From an uncultured Eubacteriales bacterium (GTDB lineage: Bacteria > Bacillota > Clostridia > Oscillospirales > CAG-272), in the NCBI GenBank assembly GCA_900556615.1, contig USPP01000018.1:1-11882 (forward strand): 11,882 nucleotides of DNA, read 5' to 3'. The translations under genes were made by a program, and so were the position numbers. Shown one piece after another: positions 1 to 5,827 of this stretch (positions are counted from its first letter, which is position 1; the number at the start of each line of letters is the position of its first letter). The notes beneath the pieces are model-generated. The model was not told the origin of the DNA. It did no database searches and worked only from the letters and a program-made list of their open reading frames with translations.

Positions 1-102
1 CCCGTCACAGAAGCTTTTGCTAAACAAATCGGCGCTGACAGATATACTCCTGACGCTGCAAGCGCCGCAGAGGTTGCGGCGGAGCTTTGCAAGGCAGTAT
101 GA
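1..102 (+). CDS. Corrinoid (B12-binding) methyl-carrier protein, C-terminal end (partial)
   Basis: Only the last 33 codons and the TGA stop are in the window, open from base 1. The visible residues (PVTEAFAKQIGAD, then an Ala-rich helix ending in AELCKAV) resemble the C-terminus of small corrinoid proteins of the MtbC/MttC type. In that family the cobalamin-binding Rossmann domain ends with a 'G-A-P-V-T-x-x-F-A-x-x-I-G-A-D' segment and a final Ala-rich helix. These proteins carry the methyl group on cobalt between the substrate-specific and the acceptor methyltransferases. The stop is only 23 bp before the next start, so it is probably in the same operon as the methyltransferase and RACo genes, which supports the call. 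The His ligand motif (DxHxxG) lies upstream of the window and could not be checked. Confidence 0.72.
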   Translation, partial: PVTEAFAKQIGADRYTPDAASAAEVAAELCKAV

Positions 103-125
103 TGAACTAAAAGAAGGTATTTTTC

Positions 126-1139
126 ATGAATATGTACAGTTGGATTCAAGAGCAAATAACCTCTGTCAACCGTAAAGCTATGCCCATTCTATCCTTTCCT
201 TCATCTCAATTAATAGGTGTCACGGTAAGAGAATTGGTTTCCGACAGTGAGCTGATGGCACAGGGAATGGCAAAGATTGCGGCGCGCTGCAATACTGCCG
301 CAGCGTTATCCATGATGGATTTATCAGTCGAAGCAGAGTGCTTCGGTGCAAAAATTCGTTTTTCCGATAATGAAGTACCGACCGTTGTAGGCGCTGTTTT
401 GAAAGCTGCGGAGGATGCTTCTGACGTAGAGTTCCTGACTGTCCCTCAAGTCGGTGCCGGTCGCACCGGGGTGTGCCTGGAAGCAATGAAGAAGGCCCTC
501 ACTCTCATCACCGACCGTCCTGTATTTGCCGGAGTAATCGGACCCTTTTCCCTTGCCGGACGTCTGATGGATATGACAAATATCATGGTTAATTGCTATG
601 AAGAACCGGAAATGGTTCATGCCGTACTCAAAAAAGTAACACAGTTTCTTTTCAGCTATATAAAAGCTTTTAAGGAAATCGGCGCCCACGGCGTAGTACT
701 TGCCGAACCGGCAGCCGGTCTTATTGCGCCAAATTTCTGTAAAGAATTTTCATCTGTTTATATTAAACAGATGACCGAAGCACTTCAGGATGAAAATTTT
801 ATAATCATATATCATAACTGCGGTAATGCGGTCAATCGCATGATACCGGAGATACTCGAAACAAATGCGGCGGCTTATCACTTCGGCAATGCCGTGGATA
901 TGGCAGAGATTCTGGACAGAATGCCATCCGATATACTGACGATGGGTAACGTCGATCCTGTGTCGGCATTCCGCAACGGTACCCCCGAAAAAGTAAGAGA
1001 GGACACATTGCGCATTATGAAAGCAAACTGCAATCATCCGAATTTTCTGATATCCTCGGGCTGCGATATTCCTCCCGCTTCTCCCTGGGAAAACATTGAC
1101 GCCTTTTTCAGCGCTGTCTTTGAATATTACAACACTTGA
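126..1139 (+). CDS. UroD-family methyltransferase, MtbA/MtaA-like (methylcobamide:thiol-type)
   Basis: This 337-residue protein has the length and TIM-barrel pattern of the uroporphyrinogen-decarboxylase superfamily branch that contains MtaA and MtbA, the methylcobamide:coenzyme M methyltransferases. The zinc-site pattern H-x-C...C is complete: His230 and Cys232 in YHNCGN, and Cys313 in SSGCDIPP. In this family zinc activates a thiol that accepts or donates the methyl group on the corrinoid protein. Other family-like segments are GPFSLAGRL (about 139-147) and VVLAEPAAGLI (about 190-200). The start is supported by AAGAAGG at 111-117, 8 bp before ATG. It directly follows the corrinoid protein gene and precedes DUF2284 and RACo genes, so a corrinoid methyl-transfer role is much likelier than haem synthesis. 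Bacteria of this type usually lack coenzyme M, so the real acceptor or donor is unknown. The family is secure; the substrate is not. Confidence 0.85.
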   Translation: MNMYSWIQEQITSVNRKAMPILSFPSSQLIGVTVRELVSDSELMAQGMAKIAARCNTAAALSMMDLSVEAECFGAKIRFSDNEVPTVVGAVLKAAEDASDVEFLTVPQVGAGRTGVCLEAMKKALTLITDRPVFAGVIGPFSLAGRLMDMTNIMVNCYEEPEMVHAVLKKVTQFLFSYIKAFKEIGAHGVVLAEPAAGLIAPNFCKEFSSVYIKQMTEALQDENFIIIYHNCGNAVNRMIPEILETNAAAYHFGNAVDMAEILDRMPSDILTMGNVDPVSAFRNGTPEKVREDTLRIMKANCNHPNFLISSGCDIPPASPWENIDAFFSAVFEYYNT

Positions 1140-1148
1140 TCTATCTTT

Positions 1149-1176
1149 ATGCCGGTAAACTTATGTTTTCCGGCAT
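1149..1176 (+). promoter_or_regulatory. Intra-operon hairpin between methyltransferase and DUF2284 genes
   Basis: ATGCCGG (1149-1155) pairs perfectly with CCGGCAT (1170-1176). After a T-T mismatch, AAAC (1157-1160) pairs with GTTT (1165-1168) around a TTAT loop. No T-run follows the stem, so it is not a normal intrinsic terminator. It sits 10 bp after the stop codon and about 14 bp before the AGGAG ribosome binding site of the next gene (1191-1195). It may be an mRNA processing or stabilising element, or a weak attenuator that tunes the relative expression of the genes on either side. Function is inferred only. Confidence 0.4.
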
Positions 1177-1200
1177 TCATTGCAATAATAAGGAGTTTTT

Positions 1201-1752
1201 ATGAATTATGATACTTTGCTCCAAAGGGTAAGGGAGCTTGGTGCCTTCAAAGCAGCAATAATACCGAGCTGCGAGCTTTCCTTCGATCTGGCTTTCAGAA
1301 AAATGTGCGAGTCCAACGCTTGCGGAAATTACGGTCAATGCTGGATGTGCCCTCCTGATGCCGGGGACTCTTCCGAACTCATAGCCGAAGCAAAAACTTT
1401 CAATCATATTTTGGTATACCAAACCATAGGAAAGCTTGAGGACAGCTATGATTTCGAAGGAATGATGGAAGCCGCTGATAAACATAACGCTATGGCAAAA
1501 AAACTGTCGGATTTTTTTGAAGCTCTTCCTTTTGCCAAAAAGCTTCATTTGGGAGCTGGAGGATGCCATGTTTGTAAGGTATGCGCCAAGCGTACGAACG
1601 AGCCCTGCCGCTTTCCGACACTTGCGATGCCATCACTCGAAAGCTACTGCATCAATGTATCACAGCTTGCCGAATCCGGGGGTATGAATTACACAAACGG
1701 CATAAATACCGTTACCTATTTCGGAGCTTTACTGTTCAATGAGGAAAAATAA
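1201..1752 (+). CDS. DUF2284-type cysteine-rich metal-binding protein
   Basis: This 183-residue soluble protein has the hallmarks of DUF2284, a family of predicted metal-binding proteins without an established reaction. An N-terminal cluster CGNYGQCWMCPP gives Cys41, Cys47 and Cys50, with Cys36 just before it. A second cluster has Cys122-x2-Cys125-x2-Cys128 followed by Cys136 in the CRFP segment, a ferredoxin-like spacing that could hold an Fe-S cluster. A strong AGGAG (1191-1195) lies 5 bp before ATG. The stop TAA (1750-1752) is one base before the preferred start of the RACo-like gene, so the two are almost certainly translationally coupled. That position, between a corrinoid methyltransferase and the corrinoid activator, suggests electron delivery to the activator or another redox or corrinoid-handling task. 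This is inference from position. The family call is strong; the function is unknown. Confidence 0.82.
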   Translation: MNYDTLLQRVRELGAFKAAIIPSCELSFDLAFRKMCESNACGNYGQCWMCPPDAGDSSELIAEAKTFNHILVYQTIGKLEDSYDFEGMMEAADKHNAMAKKLSDFFEALPFAKKLHLGAGGCHVCKVCAKRTNEPCRFPTLAMPSLESYCINVSQLAESGGMNYTNGINTVTYFGALLFNEEK

Positions 1753-1753
1753 T

Positions 1754-3250
1754 ATGCCGACCATTACCATAAACGAAAAAAAAGTTGAAACACCAACCGG
1801 AACCCCGTTGATTCAGCTGTTAAAACAGGATCTGTCTCTTCCCTGCGGCGGTCACGGACGATGCGGCAAATGCCGCATATTTGCCGAAGGGGATCTGTCG
1901 CCTCTTACAGAAGAGGAAAAATCCCTTCTGTCAAAAGATGAAATTCAGAATAATATCCGCCTTGCCTGCTGCACAAAAGTGTTAGGAAATTCAACCGTTA
2001 AACTTTATCAGACGGAAAAAGCAGCACGGATCTGCACGGATACCATCATTCCATGGGAAGCGCCTTCACCGATGTTTTCCGAGATCGGCGCTGCAATTGA
2101 TATCGGAACGACCACATTAGCCGCCAATCTATATGACCGAAAAGGAATAATCGCCTCCTCTGCTATGATGAATCCTCAATCGGCTTTTGGTGCAGACGTC
2201 ATTACACGAATCGATTCCGCTCTTTCGGGAAACGATGGGGAGCTTGCCTTTTGTATCAGAAATGCAATTTCACATATGCTGAAATCAATGTGCGAAGATG
2301 TGGGCAGGCGTTCCGATGACATCGACGGTCTTGTTATTACCGGAAATACGGCAATGCTGTACCTCTTGGACAAAATATCGCCTGCACCGCTTGCCTCCGC
2401 GCCCTTTCAAGTGCGAGAAAAATTCGGAACCTTTATTTCCTCGCGTGAGCTTGAACTGCCCTGCTCACCGGAAGCAAAGGTATATTTACCGAGATGTATA
2501 TCTGCCTTTGTTGGGGCAGATATCACAACAGCACTCCTGACCGCTGACATCTGTAAAGAAAATCAAACAGCCATGCTGGCGGACATCGGTACAAACGGAG
2601 AGATTGTCCTGTGGCATAAGGGAAAGCTTATTTGCTGCTCAACCGCTGTAGGTCCCGCCTTTGAAGGCGCAAACTTGTCACAGGGAATGCAAGGAACACC
2701 GGGTGCTATCGATCACGCATATATAACAAACGGACAAATAAATATTCATACAATTGAAGACTTTCCGGCTGTAGGTATATGCGGGAGCGGAATTGTTGAT
2801 ATACTTGCCTGTCTGCTTGATATGGAGCTTTTAGATGAAACCGGTCTTCTCTGCGACGGAACGAGAAGCTATATCCTTACCGATTCCGTTTCCGTCACAC
2901 AGGAAGATATACGTCAGATACAGTTAGCCAAAAGTGCTGTACGAGCGGGAATCGAGACATTGCTTCAACAAGCCGATATAACGCCGGACCAACTCTGTCA
3001 ATTATCAATTGCAGGCGGATTCGGCAATTATCTTGATCTTAAAAACGCCGGAAAAATCGGACTTTTACCCGAAGCTCTTATACACACAGGTCGAGTTCTT
3101 GGAAATGCAGCCCTTGCCGGAGCGGCAATCCTTTTGGGAAACACAAAACGTATCACAGAAAGCTGTGCATTAGCAGATTCCGCCGAAACGGCAGAGCTTT
3201 CAAACAATCCCATCTTCGTTAACAAATATGTGGAATATATGATGTTCTGA
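1754..3250 (+). CDS. RACo-type reductive activator of corrinoid proteins (2Fe-2S ferredoxin + ASKHA ATPase), compact form
   Basis: The 498-residue protein is predicted to reduce inactive Co(II) corrinoid proteins to Co(I) with ATP and low-potential electrons. An N-terminal plant-type 2Fe-2S domain has Cys31, Cys37, Cys40 (CGGHGRCGKC) and Cys72 (RLACC). The ASKHA-like C-terminal part (formerly DUF4445) shows DIGTTT (116-121), ADIGTNGEI (276-284), GICGSGIVDI (341-350) and IAGGFGNYLD (419-428). Full-size RACo proteins are about 600 or more residues with a linker and a middle domain between ferredoxin and ATPase. Here only about 30 residues separate the two, so the middle domain seems absent. ATG at 1754 is chosen over the in-frame ATG at 1739: GAGG (1741-1744) sits 9 bp before 1754, while 1739 would overlap the upstream gene by 14 bp without its own binding site. 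Family call is strong; the partner is inferred to be the corrinoid protein ending at 102. Confidence 0.9.
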   Translation: MPTITINEKKVETPTGTPLIQLLKQDLSLPCGGHGRCGKCRIFAEGDLSPLTEEEKSLLSKDEIQNNIRLACCTKVLGNSTVKLYQTEKAARICTDTIIPWEAPSPMFSEIGAAIDIGTTTLAANLYDRKGIIASSAMMNPQSAFGADVITRIDSALSGNDGELAFCIRNAISHMLKSMCEDVGRRSDDIDGLVITGNTAMLYLLDKISPAPLASAPFQVREKFGTFISSRELELPCSPEAKVYLPRCISAFVGADITTALLTADICKENQTAMLADIGTNGEIVLWHKGKLICCSTAVGPAFEGANLSQGMQGTPGAIDHAYITNGQINIHTIEDFPAVGICGSGIVDILACLLDMELLDETGLLCDGTRSYILTDSVSVTQEDIRQIQLAKSAVRAGIETLLQQADITPDQLCQLSIAGGFGNYLDLKNAGKIGLLPEALIHTGRVLGNAALAGAAILLGNTKRITESCALADSAETAELSNNPIFVNKYVEYMMF

Positions 3251-3304
3251 CTGCCTGCTTACAAAATTTTAAAATATCACTCCATATGTAATGAAGTAAA
3301 CTGT

Positions 3305-4321
3305 ATGATTTCTTCAAAAGAGCTTGTTTTAAGTACGCTTGAATTTCGAAACACCGAGGGACGTATCCCTCGACAGCTATGGTGGCTGCCATGGGCGCAG
3401 GATCATTACCCCGACATGATGAAGAAATTATCAAATGATTTTGAGTGGGATTTTGATTATCCGGAGGTTATCTTAACGCAAACGCCAATCATCAAGGGAG
3501 ACCCCCATGCCGTCGGCGGGTATACCGACGAATGGGGATGTGTTTTTATTAACATCAATAAAGGCGTAATGGGAGAAGCAAAGCAACCGTTGGTACAGGA
3601 TGACGAATGGAATGACGCAGACAAAATACATATCCCGGAGGAGATACTTTCTTTTGATATCTGGCAAATAAACGCCTCCTGTGCCAACAAAAAGGAAAAA
3701 TTTCTGTTTGGATCGTGCTGTCCCCGTCCCTTTGAGCAGCTACAGTTTATTCGCGGTACCGAAAATCTCTATATGGATTTAATGGATCCGCCGGTCGGTA
3801 TGCTCCAATTTATTGAAAAAATGCATGACTTTTATTGCCGTCAGTTAATAAAATGGGCAAAAACCGATGTAGATGCTCTCAATATAATGGATGATTGGGG
3901 ATCGCAGAACGATCTTCTCATTAATCCGAAAATATGGAAAAAATTATTTATGCCTCTTTATAAAGAGAATATCGAAATCGCGCACTCTCACGGTAAAAAA
4001 ATATTCATGCATTCAGACGGAAACATCTTACGCATACTTCCTAAGCTTATTGAACTCAGATTGGACGCCATAAACTGCCAGATTTTCTGTATGGGAATAG
4101 ATAAGCTCTCGCAGTATAAGGGAAAAATAACATTCTGGGGAGAAATCGACCGCCAAAATCTAATCCCATACGCCGGGACAGAAGAGATCGACATGGCTGT
4201 ACAGCAGGTGTTTAATGCGTTTTGGAATAACGGCGGCTGCATCGCTCAGTGCGAATTCGGAATCGGAGCCAACCCAAACAATATTTATCGAATTTACGAG
4301 AAGTGGGCGTCTTTACGGTAA
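3305..4321 (+). CDS. UroD-family methyltransferase with HxD variant metal site
   Basis: This 338-residue protein belongs to the UroD-like methyltransferase superfamily, in a branch different from the gene at 126-1139. The usual His-x-Cys metal motif is His236-Ser-Asp238 (FMHSDGNI) instead. The C-terminal part has Cys312 and Cys316 (GGCIAQCEFG) close to where the third ligand lies in MtbA, and an acidic MDDWGS segment (195-200) lies in the barrel. Such 'HSDG' proteins are common beside corrinoid proteins in anaerobes and are taken to be substrate-specific methyltransferases, but no substrate can be read off. It lies 54 bp after the RACo-like gene. The ribosome binding site is poor (TGAAGTAAACTGT before ATG), so translation may be weak. 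A terminator hairpin follows at 4363-4412, so this appears to be the last gene of the plus-strand operon. Haem-pathway uroporphyrinogen decarboxylase is unlikely given the context. Confidence 0.8.
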   Translation: MISSKELVLSTLEFRNTEGRIPRQLWWLPWAQDHYPDMMKKLSNDFEWDFDYPEVILTQTPIIKGDPHAVGGYTDEWGCVFININKGVMGEAKQPLVQDDEWNDADKIHIPEEILSFDIWQINASCANKKEKFLFGSCCPRPFEQLQFIRGTENLYMDLMDPPVGMLQFIEKMHDFYCRQLIKWAKTDVDALNIMDDWGSQNDLLINPKIWKKLFMPLYKENIEIAHSHGKKIFMHSDGNILRILPKLIELRLDAINCQIFCMGIDKLSQYKGKITFWGEIDRQNLIPYAGTEEIDMAVQQVFNAFWNNGGCIAQCEFGIGANPNNIYRIYEKWASLR

Positions 4322-4362
4322 ATTATAAAATACGGCAATAAAGCGCAGTCAGCTATCATACT

Positions 4363-4412
4363 AAAAAAGCGTCGTTTTCGGTTGAGTTATAACTGAAATT
4401 GACGCCTTTTAT
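4363..4412. terminator. Bidirectional rho-independent terminator
   Basis: GCGTC at 4369-4373 pairs with GACGC at 4401-4405. The arms extend inward through GTTTTCGGTT and AACTGAAATT to give about 15 bp with one mismatch and two G-U pairs, around a 7-base GAGTTAT loop. On the plus strand the stem is followed by CTTTTAT. On the minus strand it is followed by a run of six T (AAAAAA at 4363-4368 on the plus strand). It can therefore end both the corrinoid operon arriving from the left, whose last stop is 42 bp upstream, and read-through from the glycosidase block arriving from the right. Confidence 0.75.
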
Positions 4413-4431
4413 ATTGGAAAGGAAAATAATT

Positions 4432-4491
4432 ATGGGTATCTCTAAAAATTCAATGTTAACAGACGGCAGAGAGATTTTTTCCTCAGTCTAA
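4432..4491 (+). pseudogene. Short ORF after the terminator, possible remnant of a longer gene
   Basis: ATG at 4432 is preceded by GGAAAGGAAAATAATT, a good ribosome binding site, but the frame stops after 19 codons (TAA 4489-4491). The peptide contains ISKNSMLTDGREIF, which loosely resembles the N-terminal strand of some large glycosidases, where a 'K-N-S-x-x-x-D-G-x-x-x-F' pattern is common. Another frame is then open from about 4460 to 4615, encoding GKQLKPDWGSEFLEV among others. A frameshifted or truncated gene start is one explanation; a short non-functional ORF is the other. No protein family can be assigned. Confidence 0.25.
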
Positions 4492-4658
4492 ACAAAAATT
4501 CCGCAGACAGCATATCCACCTGTCAAGGATTTTTGTGACGAATAACGGAAAACAACTCAAGCCGGATTGGGGCAGTGAATTTTTAGAGGTGGCCTTATTT
4601 AATAACTTACAATAAAACTGTACTTTTAATGGGTTTCATTGCTCGTAGATATTTCATG

Positions 4659-5738
4659 TTAAAACGACGATTTATCCCTGCGCCATTCACGAACCGTTTC
4701 AATCATAGCAAGATAACCTTCCGTAGGTACATAATCAGGAATTGAATTGCCGGAGCTGAATGCTATACCGCCATGTCCCTTCACTTTTTCAAGACAATCA
4801 AGAATATAATCACGGATATATCCCGGACTGTTTCGGCACAAAACATCGGTATCAATCCCCCCGAAATTTCCGATACGGTCTCCGTAACGGTCAACCCACA
4901 CGGAGAAATGCGCTATCTGATCTTCATTGGAATGTTTTGCATTGATTCCAACCGTCTGAATCAGATCATCCATCACATCAAAAATATAACCACAGGAATG
5001 AAGCAGAAAGGGTTTATTCGCTTTATGGACGCGATCGACAATTTTTTTATAAACCGGAATGATGTGGGTACGAATATCGTCGGGGGAAATCAGAGTTTGC
5101 TGTTTGAAGCCTAAATCATCTCCGAAACGCATCAGACAAAACGTGTCACTGTATTCGGTCATAAAGCGATCCCATATCGTATATTCCACATTTCCCATCG
5201 CTTTGAAGATATCCGCGTAAAGGTCCTCATCATCCGCTTCTATGTAACAGAGATCTATATATCCCACAAGATCCTGAACAGCTTCAAACAGACCGTTTCC
5301 TACTCCTCCGATTCCCTTCATGCCGGCAGGACGTGTCGCCTCAAAGTTGCGAATATAAGGATCATACATTTCAAAAAAGCGCTGAGGTACTTCATCCCAC
5401 GGATACTGTTCAAAATCGCTGCGGTCTTTAATACAGCCTTCCTTGTGATCACCTAATGCGCCGCCGTTGATCAATGCTCCGGTTAATAAAAATTCCATTG
5501 AAGCAGTATCATATCCCATCGTCTTCCAAAAATCCCAATATTGGCGAAATCCTTCGCGGCTTTCACTCATATCTTTGGAAAACATAATGTCATGAGGGCG
5601 GTTACCCGTAATTTCCTCCATAACCTTCGGACCGATAATGTGTTCATAGAGCGGAATATGATCTACCCACTGGTTATTGGCGGCTTTTACAATATTTTCA
5701 TAGTCTGGTGTATTTTCACGATATTTTAAAATTTCCAT
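4659..5738 (-). CDS. UroD-family methyltransferase with HxC...N variant site, last gene of the glycosidase block
   Basis: This 359-residue UroD-superfamily methyltransferase shows LLHSCGYIF with His247 and Cys249 in the metal-site position. The third position is altered: SSGNSIPDYV (328-337) has Asn331 where the MtbA-like protein encoded at 126-1139 has Cys313 in SSGCDIPP. Further family-like segments are MRFGDDLGFKQQTLISP (203-219), AKHSNEDQI (267-275) and GGIDTDVLC (293-301), typical of the UroD-like proteins found in large numbers in gut anaerobes. AGGAG lies 7 bp before the ATG, a strong start. It follows the anchored GH99-like gene by 89 bp on the same strand with no clear terminator between, so it is probably co-transcribed with the glycosidases. 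That makes a methylated sugar or its aglycone a reasonable guess for the substrate, but this is context only. Confidence 0.83.
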   Translation of the reverse strand: MEILKYRENTPDYENIVKAANNQWVDHIPLYEHIIGPKVMEEITGNRPHDIMFSKDMSESREGFRQYWDFWKTMGYDTASMEFLLTGALINGGALGDHKEGCIKDRSDFEQYPWDEVPQRFFEMYDPYIRNFEATRPAGMKGIGGVGNGLFEAVQDLVGYIDLCYIEADDEDLYADIFKAMGNVEYTIWDRFMTEYSDTFCLMRFGDDLGFKQQTLISPDDIRTHIIPVYKKIVDRVHKANKPFLLHSCGYIFDVMDDLIQTVGINAKHSNEDQIAHFSVWVDRYGDRIGNFGGIDTDVLCRNSPGYIRDYILDCLEKVKGHGGIAFSSGNSIPDYVPTEGYLAMIETVREWRRDKSSF

Positions 5739-5827
5739 ACAATCTTCTCCTTCTCAGAATCCATCGATATCCGCTGATGTATGATACCGATAAAGTATCC
5801 TTGCATGTAGTATAATTTCTCAGTTCA

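Larger units (their letters stand above)
4322..4658. other. Convergent intergenic region
   Basis: This 337-bp stretch lies between the stops of two converging methyltransferase genes. It holds a strong hairpin terminator (4363-4412), a short ORF with a good ribosome binding site (4432-4491) and a second stop-free stretch in another frame (about 4460-4615). The segment after the terminator is less AT-rich than a plain spacer and may be decayed coding sequence. No RNA gene, CRISPR repeat or insertion-sequence end was seen. Confidence 0.6.

Noticed and set aside
1149..1176. Hairpin after the first methyltransferase as a terminator
   Set aside because: No T-run follows the stem, and it is immediately followed by a strong ribosome binding site and an in-line operon gene.
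1739..1753. ATG at 1739 as start of the RACo-like protein
   Set aside because: It overlaps the DUF2284 gene by 14 bp, adds the non-family residues MRKNN, and has no binding site of its own. ATG 1754 is properly spaced from GAGG.
126..5738. UroD-family genes as haem-pathway uroporphyrinogen decarboxylases
   Set aside because: They lie among corrinoid protein, RACo and glycosidase genes with no other tetrapyrrole gene, and show methyltransferase-type metal motifs.
5783..5799. Small GATAC/GTATC inverted repeat between the anchored GH99-like gene and the methyltransferase gene as a terminator
   Set aside because: Only 5-bp arms and no T-run on the minus strand; read-through is expected.
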